Shown in pieces: positions 7,739 to 15,168 of a stretch of 37,573 bases of DNA. Under the pieces are notes generated by a model. The model made no database searches. It was not told where the DNA came from and worked only from the letters and a program-made list of their open reading frames with translations. Source of the DNA: an uncultured Planctomycetota bacterium. Lineage in GTDB: Bacteria; Planctomycetota; Phycisphaerae; Sedimentisphaerales; UBA12454. The translations under genes were made by a program, and so were the position numbers. Each line of letters begins with the position of its first letter. Position 1 is the stretch's first letter. The DNA lies in assembly GCA_903847315.1 (NCBI GenBank), contig CAINDG010000020.1, positions 1 through 37,573 on the forward strand, read 5' to 3'.

Positions 7739-8569
7739 TTAATTTTTCTCCCATTTTCTTATGTCATTCGTCCATCCTTCAACCAAACTTCTCCATTCCG
7801 ACCAATTATCTGCTTGTTTTGCCTGTGGTTCCATTTCCTTCTCTAAATCATTGATAATTTGCTGTTCTGTATACCCGTAATTTTTAAGAGCGATGACATA
7901 CTCATTCAAAATTATAGATCCCTTTTTATGATCCCAAAAGTTGAATCTATTCCGGCATATACCTTTGATATACGCTAATTTTTGGTCGATGGGGGGTCTA
8001 TTTTTTATGTTTAGAATTCCACCAATTTTTTTTATAAAATCTTCAACGCTATCTTTAATAAGGTTATCTGAAACGTCATATTTCAAATATTTTTTTGCTG
8101 AGATATCTATCGCCTCTAATATGTCTTGTAAATTAAATTTATTGATTAACTTTTCAATAGTTCTCTTTCCATTCTCATTTAAAGAAAATTTACCAATTTT
8201 ATTATCGATGTATTCGACAACTTGAGTTAATGTATCTTTTTGCAAATCTGTTAACGACTCTTGCCATTTAAACATTAATTCTATTTGTTCTCGTCTCTCT
8301 TGAACTTCTTCCATTTGCTTTCTTTGTTTTTGTAAAGCACTTTGGTCGTCTAGTTGAATATTGCTCTTACCTCGATTACATTCGTAACAACTTGTTGTGA
8401 AATTCAATATTCCATCGGCTCCTCCTTTGGATTTTGGATGTATGTGATCAACTTCCAGAATAACATCTGGTGCTTTTTTGCCACAATACTGACAAGTAAA
8501 CTTATCCCTCTTGAAAACCTCGAATCTTATCCTTTTGCTAATAGATTTTCGTTTGATTCCTTTCTTCAT
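7739..8569 (-). CDS. HNH endonuclease with long helical C-terminal region, first gene of the islet
   Basis: This 276-residue protein has an N-terminal HNH domain: CQYC (C26, C29), EVDHIHPKSKGG (D41, H42), the Asn-containing LNFTTSCYECNRGKSN (N56, C61, C64). The four cysteines bind a structural zinc and the DH pair is catalytic. A coiled, Gln/Glu-rich segment (about 75-100) follows, then a helical domain. Its stretch LAYIKGICRNRFNFWD resembles the YxxxIxxNW signature of DnaD-like and phage replisome proteins; that comparison is tentative. The ATG at 8569 has no good ribosome binding site. A 31-codon reading frame ends 6 nt upstream, so coupling is possible. The gene is AT-rich compared with its surroundings. 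DNA cleavage is likely; the target is unknown. Confidence 0.85.
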   Translation of the reverse strand: MKKGIKRKSISKRIRFEVFKRDKFTCQYCGKKAPDVILEVDHIHPKSKGGADGILNFTTSCYECNRGKSNIQLDDQSALQKQRKQMEEVQERREQIELMFKWQESLTDLQKDTLTQVVEYIDNKIGKFSLNENGKRTIEKLINKFNLQDILEAIDISAKKYLKYDVSDNLIKDSVEDFIKKIGGILNIKNRPPIDQKLAYIKGICRNRFNFWDHKKGSIILNEYVIALKNYGYTEQQIINDLEKEMEPQAKQADNWSEWRSLVEGWTNDIRKWEKN

Positions 8570-8768
8570 TGCCTATTACCATCCAAACGGAATTTCTCCT
8601 ACGCCAGTTTGTAGGCGATTTGTTCGTCTAAAATATCTTTGACGGTAAGCACTGTTTCGGATTTTTACCATATCTCGACAAATTATACCCCAGTTTTTTT
8701 CGGTTTCAAACAAATTCTGGTTGTTTTTGTCCAGTTTATTGTAAAACCAACTGCTTTATAATCGTTTC

Positions 8769-8792
8769 GTGTCTTAGTGCCTTTGTGGCTAC
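8769..8792. repeat. Copy of the TGCCTTTGTGGCTAC repeat family
   Basis: GTGTCTTAG followed by TGCCTTTGTGGCTAC matches the right arm of the inverted pair at 8960-9035 with one difference. It is non-coding and lies between the nuclease islet and the HNH-AP2 gene. Confidence 0.6.
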
Positions 8793-8959
8793 TTTTGTCG
8801 GGAATTTTTTGAAAAACGCGCAATTAATTTCCAGCGCTTTTTTAAAATCTCAAAAAATTTGCATCCTTTATTGACAAGGGTTTATGAAAAAAACGCCAAA
8901 ATTTTTGACGAATTTTCGCAAATATCGCGCAAGTTCTCAGTAAGTATGGAGGGCTATAT

Positions 8960-9035
8960 GTAGCCACCAAGACACGAAGTCACGAAGAAAAAAGATATAT
9001 TTTAAAATTTGGTGTCTTGGTGCCTTTGTGGCTAC
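8960..9035. repeat. Inverted pair of the TGCCTTTGTGGCTAC repeat
   Basis: The left arm begins GTAGCCACCAAGACAC and the right arm is GTGTCTTGG plus TGCCTTTGTGGCTAC. The right arm pairs with the left except for one extra 8-9 base unit (GGTGCCTTT). The pair could fold into a hairpin of about 76 nt. The right arm runs to 12 nt before the HNH-AP2 start codon, and its translation creates a spurious N-terminal extension of that frame. Confidence 0.65.
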
Positions 9036-9047
9036 GTCAATTTAACT

Positions 9048-9689
9048 ATGTCAAAATTAAATCTACAAATCCCAATTCCGGCATTCATCGAAAGCATCGT
9101 TGTTTATTTTCTCCTTCGCTATCGCAAAAAACACTTCGGCTATGCCTTTCGAAAAATAAAACTTAACAAAGGCAAATATGCCATCGTTTCCCCCGAAGAT
9201 TACGCCAAATTATCCGAATACGATTGGCAATATGTTGAAAACAAAAGTAAAAATCGTTACGGAGCCCGTATTGACGACGGAAAAATAATATATATGCACA
9301 GGCAGATTATGAATGCTCCTAAAGGCACTCCCATTGACCATAAAGACCACAACGGCCTGAACAACACAAGAGAAAACCTGAGATTGGCAACTATCTCGGA
9401 AAACGCCAGGAATTGCGAAAAAACAAAAAGGCCCACAAGCTCAAAATACAAAGGTGTCTGTTGGAATAAAAAAAGCAAAAAATGGCAGGCGCATATACAC
9501 TATAACGGAATAAGTATACATCTGGGTCTTTTTGACAGCGAGGAAGATGCTGCAAAGGCGTATGACGAGGCCGCGAAAATTTATCACGGCGAGTTCGCCG
9601 TGCTGAACTTTCCCGAGGTTTTAGTGAAGGCGGGCGGCAAAAATACGCTCTTGCGGAAAATACTGGGCCGATGTAAACTGATATTATGA
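9048..9689 (+). CDS. HNH endonuclease with AP2 DNA-binding domain
   Basis: This 213-residue protein resembles free-standing homing-endonuclease-type proteins. After a basic, hydrophobic N-terminus, residues 35-65 (RKIKLNKGKYAIVSPEDY...) form the usual lead-in. The HNH_3-type core follows, with MHRQIMNAPKGTPIDHKDHNGL (H84, D97, H98, H101) and N105/N110 in LNNTRENLRLAT. The AP2 domain spans about 133-190: YKGVCWNKKSKKWQAHI, then GLFDSEEDAAKAYDEAA, then GEFAVLNFP. The start chosen is the ATG at 9048, because an earlier in-frame start at 9009 lies inside an intergenic repeat. No clear ribosome binding site is visible. A selfish or DNA-nicking role is likely from the family. Confidence 0.88.
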   Translation: MSKLNLQIPIPAFIESIVVYFLLRYRKKHFGYAFRKIKLNKGKYAIVSPEDYAKLSEYDWQYVENKSKNRYGARIDDGKIIYMHRQIMNAPKGTPIDHKDHNGLNNTRENLRLATISENARNCEKTKRPTSSKYKGVCWNKKSKKWQAHIHYNGISIHLGLFDSEEDAAKAYDEAAKIYHGEFAVLNFPEVLVKAGGKNTLLRKILGRCKLIL

Positions 9690-9708
9690 AGAATAAAAAG
9701 GAGAACTA

Positions 9709-10182
9709 ATGGCAAATAAAACAGATTTAACTCGTCGGGACGTAGCCCAGCGAAGCCTGATCGCATACTGCGGACTTTATTGCGCAACCTGCCCGGGCTA
9801 TACACAAGTCCCGGCCAATCTTGCCAAAGAACTGAAGGCGGAACTTAAAAAGGGAAAATTCGATACGGCCGCTGATTTTCTGGCGAAGATGCCGGGCTTC
9901 GGCGCGTTCAAGCACTATAAGCAGGGATTAGAATTATTAGGCACGATAGCAAAGATGCGATGCCCGGGCTGTAAGAAAGGCGGCGGCGGGCCGAAGTGCA
10001 AAATAAGAATATGCGCGAAACAAAAGAAATTCGAAGGCTGCTGGCAGTGCAATCAATTCGAGACCTGCAAAAAATTCGTATTTCTCATCCAAGGCAATGA
10101 TGTAACGTATCTTAAAAATCTGCGGAAGATAAAAAAATCAGGTACTGCGGAGTTTATAAGGCAGAAAAAGAGCGGACATTAA
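9709..10182 (+). CDS. DUF3795 domain cysteine-rich protein
   Basis: This 157-residue soluble protein has the N-terminal motif AYCGLYCATCPGY (C21, C25, C28) typical of DUF3795. A second cysteine block follows at CPGCKKGGGGPKCKIRIC and GCWQCNQFETCKKF. The cysteine pattern suggests metal binding, but the function of the family is not established. AAGGAG lies at good spacing before the ATG. It starts 19 nt after the HNH-AP2 stop and is followed 41 nt later by an amidohydrolase on the same strand. The three may share a transcript without sharing a pathway. Confidence 0.88.
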   Translation: MANKTDLTRRDVAQRSLIAYCGLYCATCPGYTQVPANLAKELKAELKKGKFDTAADFLAKMPGFGAFKHYKQGLELLGTIAKMRCPGCKKGGGGPKCKIRICAKQKKFEGCWQCNQFETCKKFVFLIQGNDVTYLKNLRKIKKSGTAEFIRQKKSGH

Positions 10183-10223
10183 GCGCCCTTGCGGAAATCA
10201 TCTTTTTGAGATAAACTAATCTT

Positions 10224-11027
10224 ATGGAAAACAGGATTATAGATTTTCATACCCACGCGTTCAGCGATGATTTGGCGCCCAAGGCGATGAAGGCCCTTGT
10301 CGAGCATCATCCTGATATCCCCTATTTTTTAGACGGCACAATCGCTTCTCTTTTAAAATCAATGGACGCCGTCGGCATCGAAAAAAGCGTTATCTGTTCG
10401 ATTGCCACAAAGCCGAAGCAATACAAGCCAATTCTCGACTGGTCGAAACAGATTCAGTCCGACAGGATTATTCCGTTCGCATCGGTTCATCCGGCCGATG
10501 AGCAGAGAGATGAGCATATAAAGGAGATTAAGGAGTCGGGCTTTAAAGGCTTGAAGATGCATCCTTATTATCAGGATTTTTTTCTCGATGACGATTCGAT
10601 GATGGCTTATTACGAGCAGGTTTGCAAATGTAACCTGATATTGGTTATGCATACGGGTTTTGATATTGCTTTTGAGCATATCAGAAGGGCGGACCCCGAG
10701 AGGATAGTAAACGTTATGAAAAAGTTCCCTCAGCTTAAGCTGATAACTACGCATTTCGGAGCCTGGCAGCAATGGGACGAGGTAGAGGCTCGGCTGATAG
10801 GCAAACAGATTTATATAGAGATTTCTTTCGCGCTGGATTATCTGGCGACGGATAAGGCCAAAAAGCTTTTCGAAAGCCATCCAGCCGATTACCTGCTCTT
10901 CGGTACAGACAGTCCATGGCGAGGGCAGCAAGACACACTTAATCTGTTAGAAAAGCTGAACTTAAATGCTAATTTAATGGAAAAAATCCTTCATAAAAAC
11001 GCAAAAAGACTACTTGGTATATCCTGA
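10224..11027 (+). CDS. Amidohydrolase family protein (PF04909-like metal-dependent hydrolase)
   Basis: This 267-residue TIM-barrel hydrolase has the N-terminal metal motif DFHTHAF (D7, H9, H11). Later ligands are in FKGLKMHPYYQDF, VMHTGFD and THFGAW, and the C-terminal catalytic aspartate is in LLFGTDSPWRGQ. These fit the amidohydrolase_2 group, whose members decarboxylate or hydrolyse small organic acids and lactones. The substrate cannot be told. It is full length. The start ATG lacks a strong ribosome binding site but lies close after the DUF3795 gene. No terminator is seen behind it, only an AT-rich gap of about 265 nt before the symporter module. Confidence 0.9.
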   Translation: MENRIIDFHTHAFSDDLAPKAMKALVEHHPDIPYFLDGTIASLLKSMDAVGIEKSVICSIATKPKQYKPILDWSKQIQSDRIIPFASVHPADEQRDEHIKEIKESGFKGLKMHPYYQDFFLDDDSMMAYYEQVCKCNLILVMHTGFDIAFEHIRRADPERIVNVMKKFPQLKLITTHFGAWQQWDEVEARLIGKQIYIEISFALDYLATDKAKKLFESHPADYLLFGTDSPWRGQQDTLNLLEKLNLNANLMEKILHKNAKRLLGIS

Positions 11028-11293
11028 ATTCCAATATTTTTTAGCTTAAACACATAACTTATTGCAAAAAAAGAGGTTATATAAATTTATTTCATTTTTT
11101 CCCTTGTCTAAACGTCTGTTTTTTTGTGACGATTGGCATTTAAAAGTCGTTTTTTTAAGCAGCGGTATGTTTGAAAATTAGTTTTTACTGTGGTTTTTAA
11201 CCCCTGTTGGCCGAAAATAGGATAAATAGGCTAAAAATGGCTATATCAGTATTGATACGGCCTGCACTGACCTTAATTAAAGGAGATTGCGGT

Positions 11294-11464
11294 ATGTTGG
11301 GAATACAAGACAAATGGGTCCTACTTGCTTATGTTCTATGTATCGTCAGCACATTGTTGTGCGTGTTGTATGGATATTTTAATTGGAACAAAGGCGATAC
11401 GGAAGTTAAGCCGGAGGATAAGCGATGGGCAAAAGAAGAAGATAAGGCTGATGAGAAGATGTAG
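11294..11464 (+). CDS. Symporter small accessory protein
   Basis: This 56-residue protein has one membrane helix (WVLLAYVLCIVSTLLCVLYG) followed by the short aromatic motif YFNWNKG and a highly charged tail rich in Lys, Glu and Asp. The ATG at 11294 is chosen because AAAGGAGA lies just upstream; longer in-frame starts have no such site. Such small proteins are regularly found directly before sodium:solute symporters, as here, and probably support folding or stability of the transporter. The gap to the symporter is 62 nt, within one operon. Confidence 0.85.
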   Translation: MLGIQDKWVLLAYVLCIVSTLLCVLYGYFNWNKGDTEVKPEDKRWAKEEDKADEKM

Positions 11465-11526
11465 GAGAAGCTGAGCTAAAGATACGGACGTGTAAATAGA
11501 GATAACTTATCCTGGAGAATATAAAA

Positions 11527-13356
11527 ATGAATATATTAGCGAATACGACGATGGATGTGTGGACAATGATTTCAGTTGTGGCTTATATGCTGCTGATAGT
11601 GTACCTGGGCTATTTGGGCTACAAACGAACCAAGACCGCAACCGATTATCTAATTGCCGGCAGGCAGGCGCATCCGCTCATTATGGCGCTCAGCTATGGT
11701 GCGACATTTATATCGACATCCGCGATAGTAGGATTCGGCGGCGTGGCGGGTCTGTTTGGAATGAGCCTTCTTTGGCTTACGATGCTCAATATTTTTATGG
11801 GCATATTTGTAGCCTTTGTTTTTATCGGGGGACCGACCAGACGAATGGGACATCGCCTCGATGCACATACGTTCCCGGAACTGCTGGGCAGGAGATTCGA
11901 CAGTAAATTTATTCAGATTTTCGCCGGACTTACGATTTTTATTTTTATGCCGTTGTATGCGGCGGCGGTATTAATCGGCGGCACAAAGTTTTTCGCGACG
12001 CAATTAGGCGTGGATTACAATATCGCGCTTTTTATCTTCAGCGTAATAACCGTAACTTATGTCTTTATGGGCGGCCTTAAAGGCGTTATGTACACCGATG
12101 CGGTGCAGGGCGCAATAATGTTCATTGGTATGGGAATACTGCTGGTGTGGACTTATAAAATAGTCGGCGGCATTGTGCCGAGCCATCAGTATCTTACGGA
12201 TATGGCTCCGCTTGTGCCTGGAAAACTGGCGGCGATCGGACATCAGGGGTGGACTGCGATGCCCAAATTCGGCTGGGGCGATACTAAATATAATCTGTGG
12301 TGGATTGTGGTATCAACGATTGTTATGGGCGTCGGTATCGGCGTGCTTGCACAGCCTCAGCTTGCTTTGAGATTTATGACCGTCAAGAGCAAAAAAGAAC
12401 TTAACAGGGCGGTGCCGACCGGCGGAATATTTATTCTGATGATGACAGGCGTTGCGTTTATAGTCGGCGCAGTTTCCAATGTCTATTTCAACCAGCATGG
12501 AGCGCCTCTGACCGGCAGAATAGTAAAAACGATTAATGCGGAGAAAGGATTTGCTGTTCTGCAGATTATGAAGAAAGACGACACAGGCGGATGGGTCGAT
12601 GCTGTTGATGCTAAAGGCGCCGGGAAAATGGCGCCGGTAACGCTGATAAAATCCGAGCCTGTCGGCGCAAAGACAGTTGATGGCAAAGAAGTTTCCATTG
12701 TGCAGGGCAGGAGCATTTCAGTGGTCTATGCCGGCGGGGACCCGGAACAGATAATTCCGACATATATAACTACGGCGATGCCCAAGTGGTTCGGCATAGT
12801 ATTTCTGCTTACGCTGCTTTCAGCGGCGATGAGTACGCTGTCAAGCCAGTTCCACGCGTTAGGGACCGGTATCGGCAGGGATGTGTTTGTACAGATTACC
12901 GGCAAAGAGGAATACACTTTGGGCGTAACGCGAATAGGAATTATCATCGGCTTTGTTATAGCGATGCTCTGGAGTTATTACTCGCAGCAAAGTTCTATTA
13001 TCATCGCGAGAGCGACCGCGATATTTTTCGGTTTGTGCGCTTCGGCGTTTATGCCGACGTTTTTCGGCGGATTGTTTTTCAAACGTATGACAAAAGCAGG
13101 CGCCATTAGTTCGATGATTGTCGGCTTTGGCATAACGACTTTCTGGCTGCTTTTTGTCAAGGCGCAGGAAGCGGGCGCGGTCGGCCTTGTGCAGAGACTT
13201 ACAGGCGGAAAAGACAGCCTTCTGGCAGACAAACCGAACTGGCCTGTGGTTGACCAGATTATAATTGCTCTGCCAATATCCATAATAGTCGCTATTGTGG
13301 TATCGATGTTTACGAAACCGCCGTCAAAAGAACATCTTGATAAGTGCTTTGGATAA
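11527..13356 (+). CDS. Sodium:solute symporter (SSS family) with extramembrane insertion
   Basis: This 609-residue inner-membrane protein has about 12-13 helices. SSS features include YLIAGRQAHPLIMALSYGATFISTSAIVGFGG (helix 2, Na-binding region), MGGLKGVMYTDAVQG, AQPQLALRFMTVKS, and LLSAAMSTLSSQFHALGTGIGRD (helix 8, with the serines of the second sodium site). Residues about 318-408 form an insertion of about 90 residues (including TGRIVKTINAEKG and DGKEVSIVQG) that reads like a small folded beta domain between two helices. GGAGA precedes the ATG. The substrate is probably a small organic acid or sugar, judged only from the family and from the downstream porin and acyl-CoA ligases. Confidence 0.92.
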   Translation: MNILANTTMDVWTMISVVAYMLLIVYLGYLGYKRTKTATDYLIAGRQAHPLIMALSYGATFISTSAIVGFGGVAGLFGMSLLWLTMLNIFMGIFVAFVFIGGPTRRMGHRLDAHTFPELLGRRFDSKFIQIFAGLTIFIFMPLYAAAVLIGGTKFFATQLGVDYNIALFIFSVITVTYVFMGGLKGVMYTDAVQGAIMFIGMGILLVWTYKIVGGIVPSHQYLTDMAPLVPGKLAAIGHQGWTAMPKFGWGDTKYNLWWIVVSTIVMGVGIGVLAQPQLALRFMTVKSKKELNRAVPTGGIFILMMTGVAFIVGAVSNVYFNQHGAPLTGRIVKTINAEKGFAVLQIMKKDDTGGWVDAVDAKGAGKMAPVTLIKSEPVGAKTVDGKEVSIVQGRSISVVYAGGDPEQIIPTYITTAMPKWFGIVFLLTLLSAAMSTLSSQFHALGTGIGRDVFVQITGKEEYTLGVTRIGIIIGFVIAMLWSYYSQQSSIIIARATAIFFGLCASAFMPTFFGGLFFKRMTKAGAISSMIVGFGITTFWLLFVKAQEAGAVGLVQRLTGGKDSLLADKPNWPVVDQIIIALPISIIVAIVVSMFTKPPSKEHLDKCFG

Positions 13357-13499
13357 AAGCAGTTATGACGGCTTAATTGCTGAATAAAAATAGCAAAATT
13401 TTATTAAAAATTATTGAAATATATCAGAGATAGCGTAGTATATTGCCAATTTGACGTAGCGTAAAAAGTATCAACTAACCGTTTTTTAGGGAGAAATAA

Positions 13500-15056
13500 A
13501 TGAAAGGTGTATGGAAACTGTTGATAGTTTTTATCGTATTGACAGCGGCATTAACCACATTTGCTGCAGCACCAGCAGCACCGCAGCAATCAACTACTGT
13601 GGCGCCGCCGGCCGCGACTACTACCACCAGCAGCGGCAAAAGTATAGAGGATTCCAGGGACTGGTTCCATCATCCGACTGACTGGCTCACTATGGGTGCC
13701 GATGAAAGATTCCGTTGGGAATATGGATGGAACATCGATGACCTTAAGAGCGATGCAAAACACAGAGACACAAAATGGAATTTCCTGCGGCAAAGATTGC
13801 GTTGGTGGACTAAAACCAAAATCAACGATGATATGGACTTCAATATGCGATTGGCGTGGGAATTCAGAGAATGGGATACGCCTAATCGCAAATTAGGCAG
13901 CGGCTCATCTTTGGAAAAAAGAATACACGAACAGGATTTAAGCGAAATCATATTCGACCAGCTTAATTTGACCGTAAGAAATCTGGGCGGTGCTCCGCTG
14001 ACAATGGTATTCGGCCGACAGGATATCTTTCTGGGCGACGGATGGCTTGTATGCGATGCCGGTCCTCTCGATGGTTCGAGATCGACTTATTTTGATGCGT
14101 TGAGATTCACTTATAAAATTGCAGACCAGCAAACCCTGGATGCAATTTTAATCGCAAACCGTGCAGCGGAAGACGCCTATATTGCTCCGATTAATAACCG
14201 GCACAGATTGAATACGCAGCAGGATGAATTAGGAGCAATACTGTATTACACAGATAAAACCCGGCCGAATCTGAGTTTTGACGCTTACTTTATGTTTAAA
14301 GGTGACAATCCGGTCAATCACCTTAATAATTTAATTGGTTCGGCAGGTTATGATGGTTTTCCGCCGTGGTGGACCAGGAAGGCTCAAATTTATACATTCG
14401 GCGGCGCACTATACGGCGCGATTAACGGCAGTGAGCATTGGAAATATAGAATGGAAGGCGCCGTTCAGACCGGCCGACAACAAGGGTTAGTTCCCTTAGG
14501 AACTAATAACACCTATAGTGTTACGCATAGTATGAAAAATATAATGGCATTCGGAACGATTAATAAAATTGAATATAATTTTAACGACGAGAAGAAAAAC
14601 AAACTGCGATTGATGGCGGAATATATGTCCGGCGATGACCCAGGCGACGGCAAAATACAGCAGTTTAATACGCTCTGGGGCCAATGGCCGAGATTCAGCG
14701 AACTTCTCGCTTATGCTTATAACCTTGAAACAAGAGTCGGCGACATTACGAATCTCTACAGGCTTGGATTCGGACATAGTATTCAATTGACAGAAAAGCT
14801 ATCGATGGATACCGACTATAATCTGTTATGGGCAGACGAGAATACTTTTAAAAACCAGACACACAGCAGCGGATTCGGATTTTCCGGTCGTGGGAAATTC
14901 AGAGGCCAGCTTGTTACCTGGATGCTCAAATATCAAATTACTAAAAATTTAAAGGCCCATATACTTTTGGAAGATTATTTGCCGGGTAATTACTATGCAA
15001 GCGGCAGCAGAGATAACGCATATTACGCAAGAGTAAATCTGGAATATACCTTCTAA
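13500..15056 (+). CDS. Alginate-export-type outer-membrane beta-barrel porin
   Basis: This 518-residue precursor has a signal peptide (MKGVWKLLIVFIVLTAALTTFAAA) and a Pro/Thr/Ala-rich linker to about residue 45. A long barrel domain of alternating aromatic and polar strands follows and ends in the classical C-terminal aromatic YTF. Stretches such as MGADERFRWEYGWN, FLRQRLRWWTKTKI, FGRQDIFLGDGWL, YFDALRFTY and YARVNLEYTF match the alginate export family (PF13372). That family includes AlgE-type channels but is mostly used for unknown anions or sugars. It follows the symporter and ends at a strong terminator. The product would let the symporter's substrate cross the outer membrane; this is inference from position. 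Confidence 0.85.
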   Translation: MKGVWKLLIVFIVLTAALTTFAAAPAAPQQSTTVAPPAATTTTSSGKSIEDSRDWFHHPTDWLTMGADERFRWEYGWNIDDLKSDAKHRDTKWNFLRQRLRWWTKTKINDDMDFNMRLAWEFREWDTPNRKLGSGSSLEKRIHEQDLSEIIFDQLNLTVRNLGGAPLTMVFGRQDIFLGDGWLVCDAGPLDGSRSTYFDALRFTYKIADQQTLDAILIANRAAEDAYIAPINNRHRLNTQQDELGAILYYTDKTRPNLSFDAYFMFKGDNPVNHLNNLIGSAGYDGFPPWWTRKAQIYTFGGALYGAINGSEHWKYRMEGAVQTGRQQGLVPLGTNNTYSVTHSMKNIMAFGTINKIEYNFNDEKKNKLRLMAEYMSGDDPGDGKIQQFNTLWGQWPRFSELLAYAYNLETRVGDITNLYRLGFGHSIQLTEKLSMDTDYNLLWADENTFKNQTHSSGFGFSGRGKFRGQLVTWMLKYQITKNLKAHILLEDYLPGNYYASGSRDNAYYARVNLEYTF

Positions 15057-15080
15057 TTTCGGGAAAAACGGATAAGATAA

Positions 15081-15110
15081 AAGCCCGGCCGATTGGCCGG
15101 GCTTTTTTAT
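15081..15110 (+). terminator. Rho-independent terminator after the porin
   Basis: A perfect 10-bp stem AAGCCCGGCC / GGCCGGGCTT with loop GATT is followed by TTTTATT. It separates the uptake module from the ligase-ACT operon. Confidence 0.95.
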
Positions 15111-15168
15111 TGAAAAATTTGCCATAAATGATATACTTAATTCTCCATTTTTTACCAGGGGATTTATT

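Larger units (their letters stand above)
8570..9047. other. Intergenic region upstream of the islet: short leader frame and two repeat copies
   Basis: No full-length gene is visible. On the minus strand, 8671-8576 encodes a 31-residue basic frame ending EIPFGW just before the HNH start. In another frame the same DNA ends with VLTVKDILDEQIAYKLA and a stop, which looks like a gene tail without its gene. The rest is AT-rich and holds the repeat copies at 8769-8792 and 8960-9035. A stretch around 8800-8940 is rich in TTTTT/AAAAA runs and shows nothing recognisable. Confidence 0.5.

Noticed and set aside
8960-9035. Inverted repeat considered as a CRISPR or insertion-sequence end
   Set aside because: There is no spacer array and no transposase; the sequence belongs to the degenerate intergenic repeat family.
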